Assembly: GCA_003554565.1 (NCBI GenBank)
Contig: PWGR01000300.1
Coordinates: 1-10,449, forward strand
Source: Clostridia bacterium
GTDB taxonomy: Bacteria; Bacillota; Sulfobacillia; SLMV01
Direction of reading: 5' to 3'
DNA: 10,449 nt
The position numbers were made by a program, and so were the translations under genes. The stretch's first letter is position 1, and each line of letters opens with the position of its first letter. Under the pieces are notes generated by a model, which was given only the letters and a program-made list of their open reading frames with translations, was not told the DNA's origin and made no database searches. Shown here piece by piece: positions 1 through 6,356 of this stretch.

Positions 1-119
1 ATGGGTCAAAAACCCGTGAAGGGCTTCACCTTGACACAGCCCTTCCATACCAGTGGTCCTACGTGGCCACTGCCCACAGGGGACTTTCACCCCCCAGCAT
101 TCGCTCATGCCGGGCACAC
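1..119 (-). mobile_element. Group IIC (class C) intron, 5' end only, cut by window edge
   Basis: Read on the minus strand from position 119 downwards, the sequence opens with GTGTGCCCGGCATG. This contains the GUGYG 5' splice-site consensus of group II introns, and from memory it equals the first 14 nt of the Oceanobacillus iheyensis group IIC intron. A GGGG-TGAAAGT-CCCC hairpin follows, matching the 'GGTGAAAGTCC'-type loop typical of domain I in bacterial introns. Then come stems CAGTGG/CCACTG (51-56 with 67-72), GAAGGGCT/AGCCCTTC (18-25 with 38-45) and GGGT/ACCC (3-6 with 12-15). The 5' end sits 3 nt after a strong hairpin (123-160), the insertion preference known for class C introns. The reverse-transcriptase/maturase gene and domains V-VI would lie left of the window. 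The identification rests on motif recall and structure, not on a covariance search. Confidence 0.78.
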
Positions 120-122
120 AAT

Positions 123-160
123 GGGCCCGGAATCCCCGTTAAGCCAGGGACTCCGGGCCC
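123..160 (-). terminator. Hairpin, probable perR terminator interrupted by the group II intron
   Basis: The outer arms GGGCCCGGA (123-131) and TCCGGGCCC (152-160) are perfectly complementary. After one mismatch the stem continues with TCCC/GGGA (133-136 with 147-150), closing a 10-nt loop. It lies about 100 nt past the perR stop codon on the same strand. The stem is followed only by ATT before the intron's GTGTG. The missing U-tract is what is expected if the intron entered just after the hairpin and moved the rest of the tract to its far end. The hairpin could equally be an intron target structure with no terminator role. Confidence 0.65.
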
Positions 161-262
161 GAATGCCCGCCCCCTAATGTCAACAAGCAATTCAACACCG
201 CAAGCATTTAACATAGTACAGGAGACTAATTGTAAGAAGTGGCACCATCTATTCGAAATGCT

Positions 263-703
263 TCATTCATCATGATCATCACACTCCTCACACAATCCCA
301 CGACGACGCACACTTCCACCCTCAGAACATCATGGTGCCCATCGGGCAGAGATTTTTCGGCATCCGCTTGTAAGTTCTCCCCGTCATCCGGAAGGTCATC
401 CACAGAACCACACCGCGTGCAGACCACATGTGGGTGCGTCCTGGAGTTGGGGTCGTAGTGAGATTTATGTTTCTGGCCCGCTCTGAATCGCCAGACCAGG
501 TCCGCCTCCTCGAAGGCCTCCAGTGTCTTGTAGACGGTATTGAGGCTAATTGCCGGGTGCTGGGCTTTGACTGCCGCATAAATATCTTCTGCGGTGGGGT
601 GATCAGTATTGCCGTCCAAGAAGCTGAGTATAGCCAAGCGCTGCGGAGTAACCCGCAGGCCACGTCTCCGAAGAATATCTGCCAGTCGATCTCGTTCCTT
701 CAT
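263..703 (-). CDS. perR: Fur-family transcriptional regulator, PerR-type peroxide sensor
   Basis: This 146-residue protein has the usual Fur-family length. The winged helix spans about residues 15-75, with the recognition segment around SLNTVYKTLEAF (53-64). The C-terminal half is the metal-binding dimerisation domain. A structural zinc site is visible as C95-x2-C98 and C138-x2-C141. The regulatory site can be read as H35, D84, H90, H92 and D103, the same order and nearly the same spacing as H37, D85, H91, H93 and D104 of Bacillus subtilis PerR. The Asp at 84, where Fur proteins usually have Glu, is the feature that points to PerR. PerR binds Fe/Mn and derepresses peroxide defence genes when iron-catalysed oxidation damages its histidines. 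The ATG has a weak GGTGG ribosome-binding site 7 nt upstream. The gene has its own promoter, and autoregulation is likely. A general ferric uptake or zinc regulator is the alternative. Confidence 0.9.
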   Translation of the reverse strand: MKERDRLADILRRRGLRVTPQRLAILSFLDGNTDHPTAEDIYAAVKAQHPAISLNTVYKTLEAFEEADLVWRFRAGQKHKSHYDPNSRTHPHVVCTRCGSVDDLPDDGENLQADAEKSLPDGHHDVLRVEVCVVVGLCEECDDHDE

Positions 704-721
704 GATAGTACCACCGCTTTC

Positions 722-740
722 GATAACTATTATTATATGC
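722..740. promoter_or_regulatory. Per/Fur-box-like operator overlapping the perR -10 element
   Basis: The AT-rich stretch reads ATATAATAATAGTTA on the minus strand (738-724). It matches the 15-bp Per box TTATAATTATTATAA at 10 of 15 positions, with one half-site (TATAAT) fully conserved. On the plus strand, GATAACTATTATTATATGC (722-740) matches about 12 of 19 positions of the classical Fur box. It covers the -10 hexamer, a position suited to repression. Negative autoregulation by the adjacent PerR-like protein is inferred. Part of the match comes from the TATAAT shared with the promoter. Confidence 0.5.
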
Positions 741-759
741 TAACCCCCCTTTTTGTCAA
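732..759 (-). promoter_or_regulatory. Sigma-70 promoter of perR
   Basis: On the minus strand, TTGACA (759-754), a 16-nt spacer and TATAAT (737-732) match both consensus hexamers exactly. It lies in the 63-bp gap between the amidohydrolase stop and the perR start, so perR can be transcribed independently of the upstream operon. The spacer contains a run of six G. Confidence 0.85.
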
Positions 760-766
760 GGCGGAG

Positions 767-2014
767 TCAACTCACCCCGGCGTCGCGTGACCAGTCTCGC
801 CGTGCCAATTCACACACAGTCTTGAAAAGCACCTGTCCCCCTGCGGCAACCCACTCCGGTTCTGAGTACTCCTGGGGACAGTGGCTGAACCCGCCCCGGC
901 TGGGTATGAATATCATACCCGTGGGGACCGATGAAGTGGCGAAGCTCTGGGCATCGTGCCCGGCCCCACTGGACATAGGCTCTACCGTCAGATCCTCATT
1001 CATAGCAGAGTCAATGATAAGATCTCTGATTTCTTCGTCCAGGTAGTTGCCGTCCTTTTCAAACACTGTCCGCATATCGGCACTTGCGTTTTCCTCCAAC
1101 CAGGAACGCAGCCTCTCCCTGACGCGGACCATATCACTGGAATCAATAGAACGCAGCTCGACACTGAAGCTGCATCGTCCGGGAATTATGTTCACCGCCC
1201 CAGGTTCGACGAAAAACTGGCCAACGGTGGCCACCATATCATCCGCGCGGGCCTGAGCCCATTCGGGCAGCAGCTGAACCACACGTGCTGCAGGAATCAA
1301 GGCATCCTCCCGGTCAGTCATGGATGTCGTGCCGGCGTGATTCGCCTCGCCCTTCACATCCACCAGATAACGGTAGATCCCCGCAATCCCGGTAACTGCG
1401 CCAATATCTATGCGGTCTCTTTCCATCAACTTTCCCTGCTCGACGTGCAGTTCGAAATAAGCACGAACCTCCCCTGGATCGCGACGTGCCTTGGAAATTC
1501 TATCGGGATCCGCACCGGCGGCACGCAGATCTTCTCTCAGGGAGGCACCACCTTCGGCCCTCGTGTGTTCCAGCTCTTCCTCCGGAACTCCCTGCATCAT
1601 TGCCCGACTGCCGAAAGTCCCCGCGTAATGATGTCCTTCCTCATCGGTGAAGTTTATGATCTGCAGATCCCAAGGCAGGTCGATATCATTTTCCTGACAT
1701 GCCCGGGCAACCTCCAGACCAGCCAGGACTCCAAGGGCTCCATCGTATGCACCACCCTCCGGCACCGTATCAAGGTGCGAGCCGATCACCACCGAACCTG
1801 CAGCACTGCGACCGGCCGGCAGTCTGCCTATTACGTTGGCAGCATGATCGATCGTCACTTTTAGTCCGGCCTCCCGCATTTTCTCCTGCAGCCATCTCCG
1901 GCCCAGAAGGTCATCCTCACTCAGAGCGAGGCGGGTCACCCCTTTGCCCGGCCTGTAGCCTATCTTCCCCAGCTGTCTCAAATCCTCATTGAGCCTATCA
2001 CCATTTATTTGCAA
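767..2014 (-). CDS. M20-family amidohydrolase (allantoate amidohydrolase / N-carbamoyl-L-amino acid hydrolase)
   Basis: Starting at the TTG at 2014, the protein has 415 residues, the normal family length. The open frame continues 35 codons upstream, but that part lies inside the preceding gene and resembles no family member. A GGAGGG lies about 11 nt before the TTG. Family motifs are GSHLDTVP (78-85), YDGALGVLAGLE (from 90), FTDEEG (122-127), ELHVEQG (188-194), ANHAGTTSM (224-232), SGAGHDAQ (349-356) and FSHCPQEYS (376-384). The metal-site residues H80, D91, E126 and H190, plus H378 from the lid/dimer partner, sit almost where the characterised enzymes have them. The enzyme hydrolyses an N-carbamoyl (ureido) group, releasing ammonia and CO2. 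It overlaps the allantoinase-like gene by 10 nt, which favours allantoate or an N-carbamoyl amino acid as substrate. The sequence alone does not decide between them. Confidence 0.9.
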   Translation of the reverse strand: MQINGDRLNEDLRQLGKIGYRPGKGVTRLALSEDDLLGRRWLQEKMREAGLKVTIDHAANVIGRLPAGRSAAGSVVIGSHLDTVPEGGAYDGALGVLAGLEVARACQENDIDLPWDLQIINFTDEEGHHYAGTFGSRAMMQGVPEEELEHTRAEGGASLREDLRAAGADPDRISKARRDPGEVRAYFELHVEQGKLMERDRIDIGAVTGIAGIYRYLVDVKGEANHAGTTSMTDREDALIPAARVVQLLPEWAQARADDMVATVGQFFVEPGAVNIIPGRCSFSVELRSIDSSDMVRVRERLRSWLEENASADMRTVFEKDGNYLDEEIRDLIIDSAMNEDLTVEPMSSGAGHDAQSFATSSVPTGMIFIPSRGGFSHCPQEYSEPEWVAAGGQVLFKTVCELARRDWSRDAGVS

Positions 2015-3384
2015 GGCTTGATCATCCCTCCGTATCCTCTGCGCCCGGAGATTTCCCCGTCTGCCATCACCACTTCGCCCCGGACGATGGTCGTCGCCGG
2101 TCGACCACACAGGCGCCAACCATCATACAGAAGGGCACAATCGCGCGCTCGAGTCTCCATCCTCTTACTGTCCACGGTGTATTCCTGGTCCATATCCACA
2201 ACGGTGATATCTGCATCGGTACCCACTTCGAGCGTGCCTTTCTGCGGCCACAGGCCGAACTCCCGGGCTGCGCTCTCGCTCATCAAGCGAACCACATCGG
2301 AAAGAGTCAGCATATCCCGGTTTACCGCATCCAGCATGAGAGGGACAATCGTCTCGAGCCCCGCCGCCCCGGCCGGTGCAGACCAGATATCCTCCCAGCC
2401 GACCTCCTTTTCCTGTCGGGTAAAAGGTCCGTGATCCGACCCGACAAAGTCAACGCTGCCTCGTCGCACGGCCTCCCACAGCAGCTGCCTTTCCTCTTCC
2501 GGTCGAATCGGGGGATTGATCTTGGCGTAAGGACCCAGCTCGCGGGCATCATCTCGATTGAGAAAAAGGTAGTGAGGGCAGGTCTCCACCAGAACATCGT
2601 GACCCAGCTCGCGGGCCTCCTCCAGGTGCTGTGCAACCGTTCCACCACTTATGTGGGCAATCATCAGGCGCGCCCCTGCCGCCTCGGACATCTTCACGGC
2701 GCCAGCTGCACTCACCACTTCATTGAGTGTGGGGCGCGAATCCATATGCGCGACGATGTCATTTCTGCCATCGCCGCAAAACTGATCAATGTAGTACTGC
2801 ACCATGGAATCAGACTCTGCATGGATGACCGAAATCCTGCCGGTATTCGCCACTGCGCGAAGAACCTCATAGAGCGCCCCATCGCCTGTAGCGGTCAACC
2901 CTTCAAATTCGTCCTCACGCCCCGGAGGAGCGGCGTGCAGAAAAGTCTTAAAGGCAACCACACCAGCCTCCGCCAGCGCGGCAATATTGTCCAGATTTTC
3001 TTCCCCTGCCGCCCCAAAGAACGCATAATCAACATAAGCGTCATTCCTGCACTTCTCCCATCTTCTGGTCAGTATCTCGGCAGAATTCACTGCAGGCATT
3101 GAGATCGGGTGCTCCAGGACCACAGTTATGCCCCCAGCGGCAGCAGCACGGGTACCACTTGCAAAATCTTCCCGTTCATCGTGACCGGGGCTTCGTATAT
3201 GTACATGTGTATCAATCAAGCCCGGTAGCACGTACTTGCCGCTTACATCCATCGTCTCGTGCGCCTGCGGCGCTAACCCATCTGTTACAGCGGCGATCCG
3301 GCCATCCCGAATGGCAAAGTCAGCTCGAAACTGCCCGTCAGAAGTGACAGCTGTACCGCCGCGCAGCAAGATATCCGCTTTCAC
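2005..3384 (-). CDS. allB: Allantoinase-like cyclic amidohydrolase
   Basis: The GTG at 3384, preceded by AAGGGAG with an 8-nt gap, gives 459 residues. An in-frame ATG at 3405 is the alternative, and the open frame up to 3528 has no family similarity. With the GTG start the binuclear metal ligands fall at H60, H62 (DTHVH), carboxylated K146 (AFKTF), H188 (IHAES), H244 (AHIS) and D317 (GSDHGP). These are within two residues of the E. coli AllB ligands as I recall them. RSPGHDEREDFASGTRAAAAGGIT and ETCPHYLFL are closer to allantoinases than to D-hydantoinases, which usually have CPQYL. The enzyme would open the hydantoin ring of allantoin to allantoate, and the next gene would process the product. 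A hydantoinase or dihydropyrimidinase activity is possible. The protein should be cytoplasmic. Confidence 0.82.
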   Translation of the reverse strand: MKADILLRGGTAVTSDGQFRADFAIRDGRIAAVTDGLAPQAHETMDVSGKYVLPGLIDTHVHIRSPGHDEREDFASGTRAAAAGGITVVLEHPISMPAVNSAEILTRRWEKCRNDAYVDYAFFGAAGEENLDNIAALAEAGVVAFKTFLHAAPPGREDEFEGLTATGDGALYEVLRAVANTGRISVIHAESDSMVQYYIDQFCGDGRNDIVAHMDSRPTLNEVVSAAGAVKMSEAAGARLMIAHISGGTVAQHLEEARELGHDVLVETCPHYLFLNRDDARELGPYAKINPPIRPEEERQLLWEAVRRGSVDFVGSDHGPFTRQEKEVGWEDIWSAPAGAAGLETIVPLMLDAVNRDMLTLSDVVRLMSESAAREFGLWPQKGTLEVGTDADITVVDMDQEYTVDSKRMETRARDCALLYDGWRLCGRPATTIVRGEVVMADGEISGRRGYGGMIKPCK

Positions 3385-3635
3385 TGTCCCAACTCCCTTC
3401 CGCATCTCTTTATTATCTTCGTAACCGCCACATGTCGATCCTTCACGGGCCCCGATCCCGCGATTGTGTGGATGTGATGGCCAGACAATCCGTACGGGCG
3501 CACCAGGAACATCTATCCTTCGAAGCACTTAATTCTCGCCCGCAAAAGTGATCTGTCATAGGTAATCGGTACTGTTCTTTCTCACCAAGTATGATATAAA
3601 GAATGATATAAAGAAATGAAGCAGGAACACACTCA
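3385..3635. promoter_or_regulatory. Divergent intergenic region between the allantoinase-like gene and the MFS transporter
   Basis: About 250 bp separate the two divergent starts. No further gene is visible. The side near the transporter is AT-rich and contains TATGAT (3590-3595), a possible -10 element for the transporter, without a convincing -35. On the minus strand TATCAT occurs twice (3608-3603 and 3596-3591), again without a good -35. Both transcription units probably start here and may share a regulator, but no operator can be assigned. No known riboswitch pattern was recognised in the allantoinase leader. Confidence 0.45.
3591..3614 (+). repeat. Perfect 12-bp tandem direct repeat
   Basis: ATGATATAAAGA occurs twice head-to-tail (3591-3602 and 3603-3614), and a degenerate AATGA follows. 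The pair ends 21 nt before the transporter start codon, just upstream of its AGGA ribosome-binding site (3623-3626). It may be a slippage duplication or a repeated regulator or RNA element. Confidence 0.85.
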
Positions 3636-5096
3636 ATGATGAGTGTGGCAGCCGTCGCCGCAAACACCACAAACGGGAGCGAAAACAGTGTGGGCGAATT
3701 GATGGGAGACCTTCGGAAGCACTACATCCGTCTCATCACCCTCCTGACCTCCGCATTCGCCACGGTCCTCAGCATTTCTATGGTGCGGATCGCGGCCCCG
3801 TATATACAGGAGGCCTTTCATCTCCGCTACGCCGATCTGACCTGGATCCACAATGCCTATCAGATTTCTTACGCTATCCTGCTGCCCGTCTTCGGACAGC
3901 TGGGTGACCGATACGGCCGGAGAAAAATGCTCCTGTATGGATTGGGATTGTTCGGCGCTGGATCAATCCTGTGCGGACTTTCATGGGGACTTCCTTCCAT
4001 GATCTTGTTCCGGATGATACAGGGGGTAGGCGCGGCTGCGACCTTCCCCAACGCCCTGGTACTGGCCACCGGGCAGTTCCCCAAGGAGCATCAGGGCAGG
4101 GCCATGGGGATCTGGGCAATGGGTGTGTCTCTGGGCACCGTCACGGGACCGACGCTGGGGGGCGCCCTGATTCAATTTCTCGGCTGGCGCTCGGTCTTTT
4201 TCATCAATGTACCGGTCGTCGTCATCTCCCTCATGTGCATAAGATACGTTGTACCCGACGAGGAGACAGATGGTGAGATTGATGCAGCTTTTGACTACGT
4301 GGGCACAATTGTGCTGGCGGTTATGATCATCTCTCTCGTCACCGGTATGGTCAACGGTCCTGATCTGGGCTGGACCAACCTGACAGTTATGGCTCTACTG
4401 GCGGTGATGTTAGTCTCGCTCCCCGTCTTTTATCATGTCGAGCACCAACACGACAATCCTCTGATCCAGCCGGCTTTGTTCCACAATAGAGTATTTCTGA
4501 CCGGGGTACTGTGCGGCGGCGCTCACCTGGTCGCCATGCAGGGCATTAACTTTCTGATGCCCCTTTTTCTCTCTCAAGTACACCAGCTGCATGCCCTGAA
4601 CATCGGTCTGCTTATGCTGCCGCAGGCCGCTGTCCGTTTTGTCGTATCACCGCTGGCGGGCAATCTTGCTGACCGTTTTGGCAACCGTTTCCCGGTCACC
4701 CTGGGCCTGGCAATTCGCACCAGTTCCCTGGTCTACATGGCATTTCTCGCGCCACAGTCGACTCCCCTGATCATCGCCGGTGCCCTGGTGCTGGACGGCT
4801 CCGGAGCAGCGCTGATCTGGGCCCCCAGTCTCAATGCCTCGATTCAGTCCTGCCCGGAGGATATGGCCGGATCGGCTGCGGGAGTCTTCAACATGCTGCG
4901 GTTTGTTATGGGAGTAGTGGGGACGGTGATGATGGGGGTGGTTCTCGATATGCTCTTTATCAGTGTACCGGATGTCGGCCCCGTACCCGGATTCATGCAC
5001 GCATACTTGATCCTCGCCGTGATCACGGGGATAGGCCTGACACAGGTAAAGCACCTACAGCCGTCCACCTCGGAGATGCACACCGACTCACAGTAA
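3636..5096 (+). CDS. MFS transporter, DHA2 (EmrB/QacA, 14-TM) type
   Basis: This 486-residue, very hydrophobic membrane protein has the size and layout of 14-segment DHA2 exporters. MFS motif A is present in the TM2-TM3 loop (GQLGDRYGRRKM, 87-98). The antiporter motif C is in TM5 (GVSLGTVTGPTLGG, 163-176). The N-terminal 30 residues are polar and cytoplasmic, and the last 15 form a short hydrophilic tail. An AGGA lies 9 nt before the first of two adjacent ATG codons, and either could be used. The TM1 motif LDxTIVNVALP is degenerate here (LSISMVRIAAP, 45-55), lacking the usual Asp. Proton-driven efflux of a small molecule is the family's standard role. The position opposite an allantoin/hydantoin operon leaves room for transport of a related metabolite, but substrate cannot be read from sequence. 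Confidence 0.88.
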   Translation: MMSVAAVAANTTNGSENSVGELMGDLRKHYIRLITLLTSAFATVLSISMVRIAAPYIQEAFHLRYADLTWIHNAYQISYAILLPVFGQLGDRYGRRKMLLYGLGLFGAGSILCGLSWGLPSMILFRMIQGVGAAATFPNALVLATGQFPKEHQGRAMGIWAMGVSLGTVTGPTLGGALIQFLGWRSVFFINVPVVVISLMCIRYVVPDEETDGEIDAAFDYVGTIVLAVMIISLVTGMVNGPDLGWTNLTVMALLAVMLVSLPVFYHVEHQHDNPLIQPALFHNRVFLTGVLCGGAHLVAMQGINFLMPLFLSQVHQLHALNIGLLMLPQAAVRFVVSPLAGNLADRFGNRFPVTLGLAIRTSSLVYMAFLAPQSTPLIIAGALVLDGSGAALIWAPSLNASIQSCPEDMAGSAAGVFNMLRFVMGVVGTVMMGVVLDMLFISVPDVGPVPGFMHAYLILAVITGIGLTQVKHLQPSTSEMHTDSQ

Positions 5097-5128
5097 TGCT
5101 GCCAAAGACCCCCTCAACTGCCCCAGCA

Positions 5129-5157
5129 TTGACCAGCCCGAACTACTACACTATAGT
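5129..5157 (+). promoter_or_regulatory. Sigma-70 promoter of the polysaccharide deacetylase gene
   Basis: TTGACC (5129-5134), a 17-nt spacer and TATAGT (5152-5157) each match the consensus hexamers at 5 of 6 positions. The expected start of transcription is near 5164, about 53 nt before the start codon. The promoter makes the deacetylase independent of the upstream transporter gene. Confidence 0.7.
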
Positions 5158-5163
5158 CAAGAT

Positions 5164-5185
5164 GCGACCTTGAAGGTTGCGTTTT
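5164..5185 (+). other. Short hairpin at the predicted 5' end of the deacetylase transcript
   Basis: GCGACCT (5164-5170) pairs with AGGTTGC (5174-5180), with one G-T wobble and a 3-nt loop, and GTTTT follows. It could be a weak intrinsic terminator for the MFS gene, a 5' stabilising hairpin of the deacetylase mRNA whose predicted start is at the same place, or an operator palindrome. The sequence does not decide. Confidence 0.4.
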
Positions 5186-5216
5186 CGCCAATGCAGTGCT
5201 GAGGGAGAACCTATCA

Positions 5217-6356
5217 ATGCCAACTTTCGACCAACAGCGGACTGCCGCACACCGGGTGTGGCTCGTTTGCTTCATCATCGCAATCCTGATCCCGACAGTT
5301 TTTAGCCCTGCTGCCCCGCGGGCATACGCAGAGGATGCTGCACAGATTATAACCAGGTGGCCGGCCCGCGAAAAGCTGGTGGCCCTCACTTTCGATGCCG
5401 GCTCTGACTTCGGGGTAGCCGACGAGATCATGGACATCCTTTCTGATTACGATGTGGCGGCCACCTTCTTCCTCACGGGCCAATGGATGGATATCAACCC
5501 CGAGGCCGCAGGCAGAATTCCCAGTGAGGGACACGCACTGGGAAACCACAGCTACACCCATCCTGATTTCACGGAGCTGTCTGTGGAGGACATGCGCCGC
5601 GAGATACGGGAGACAGAGCAGACGGCGCAAGAAATTGCAGGCGAGACGCTCACCCCCTACTTCCGCCCCCCTTACGGCGCCTACGACCCGGAAGTCCTGC
5701 GTTCTGCAGCCCGGGAGGACTACAGCTACTCGGTGATGTGGAGCATCGATACACTGGACTGGAAGGGCATTTCCGCCGAAGAGGTACTGCAGCGCGTGGT
5801 AGAACAGCTTGAACCCGGCGCGGTGGTTCTCATGCATGTCGGTTCCGGAACCCACACGATAGAAGCCCTCCCCCTTATCCTGGATCATCTGGCCGACCGC
5901 GGTTACACTGCTGTCACTCTGGACGAACTGATCGCCTCCACGGAACCGGCGCTGGCATATACGGTAAAAGCCGGCGATACACTCTTTTCCATCTCCGAAA
6001 AATTCGACATTCGACCGGAGGAGATCGAGGCAGAAAATGAGAGGATTGATTTCTCCACCCTGCAGATCGGACAGATGCTGCTTATCCCTGGGGATTTCTC
6101 CGGGAAACCGGAAAAGGAGGATTATGATACCGACGACAGGACCGGAGAGGCAATAGAGGATTCTGCAGAAGAAAAGGACGGGGATGACCATACGGACGAA
6201 ATCGTACCCGCGGGAGAGGAAGGGGCTGGGCGGGAGGAAATTGACCCGGAACCGGAATCACAATCACTCTGGGAGCTCTTCAGAAATGAAGTGGAAAGGT
6301 TCTGGCGGGGAATCGCCGGGCTGATGGCCCGCCTGCTGCGATGGATTACCGGTTGA
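5217..6356 (+). CDS. Secreted polysaccharide deacetylase (NodB/CE4) with LysM domain
   Basis: The ATG at 5217 is preceded by GAGGGAG with a 9-nt gap. A GTG seven codons upstream is open but lies before this ribosome-binding site. The product has 379 residues. Residues 1-38 look like a Sec signal peptide: a basic region, the hydrophobic VWLVCFIIAILIPTVF, and AYA before EDAA. The NodB domain (about 50-245) shows TFDAG (58-62), NHSYTH with metal histidines H111 and H115, FRPPYGAYD (149-157), DTLDW (178-182) and LMH (H207). Ala replaces the second Asp of the canonical TFDDG. A LysM module follows (AYTVKAGDTLFSIS to LLIPG, about 247-292), then a very acidic linker and a C-terminal amphipathic segment rich in Trp and Arg (WELFRNEVERFW to the end). 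It probably trims acetyl groups from peptidoglycan or another surface glycan. A spore-cortex role is possible but not shown. Confidence 0.9.
   Translation: MPTFDQQRTAAHRVWLVCFIIAILIPTVFSPAAPRAYAEDAAQIITRWPAREKLVALTFDAGSDFGVADEIMDILSDYDVAATFFLTGQWMDINPEAAGRIPSEGHALGNHSYTHPDFTELSVEDMRREIRETEQTAQEIAGETLTPYFRPPYGAYDPEVLRSAAREDYSYSVMWSIDTLDWKGISAEEVLQRVVEQLEPGAVVLMHVGSGTHTIEALPLILDHLADRGYTAVTLDELIASTEPALAYTVKAGDTLFSISEKFDIRPEEIEAENERIDFSTLQIGQMLLIPGDFSGKPEKEDYDTDDRTGEAIEDSAEEKDGDDHTDEIVPAGEEGAGREEIDPEPESQSLWELFRNEVERFWRGIAGLMARLLRWITG

Noticed and set aside
111..169. Extra pairing CGGGCA (111-116) with TGCCCG (164-169) as an extension of the terminator stem
   Set aside because: It would join intron and exon sequences across the 5' splice site with unequal gaps of 6 and 3 nt. 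The CCCGGCATG stretch is better explained as intron domain I.
63..275. Plus-strand open frame of 70 codons across the hairpin region
   Set aside because: It crosses the terminator hairpin and the structured intron end, has no good ribosome-binding site and no recognisable protein features.
956..1864. Plus-strand open frame of 302 codons
   Set aside because: It lies opposite the M20 amidohydrolase, whose motifs are complete. The plus-strand translation shows no domain and is a GC-driven shadow.
2015..2119. N-terminal extension of the M20 hydrolase from the ATG at 2119
   Set aside because: It would overlap the allantoinase gene by 115 nt with a sequence that is a frame shadow. The TTG at 2014 gives the expected length and metal-ligand numbering.
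3385..3528. N-terminal extension of the allantoinase-like protein, or a riboswitch in its leader
   Set aside because: The extra 48 codons lack family similarity, and the GTG at 3384 has a good ribosome-binding site. No known riboswitch core motif was recognised in this stretch.
5214..6191. Minus-strand open frame of 325 codons
   Set aside because: It is antisense to the deacetylase, which has a signal peptide, CE4 motifs and LysM. The antisense product has no recognisable domain.
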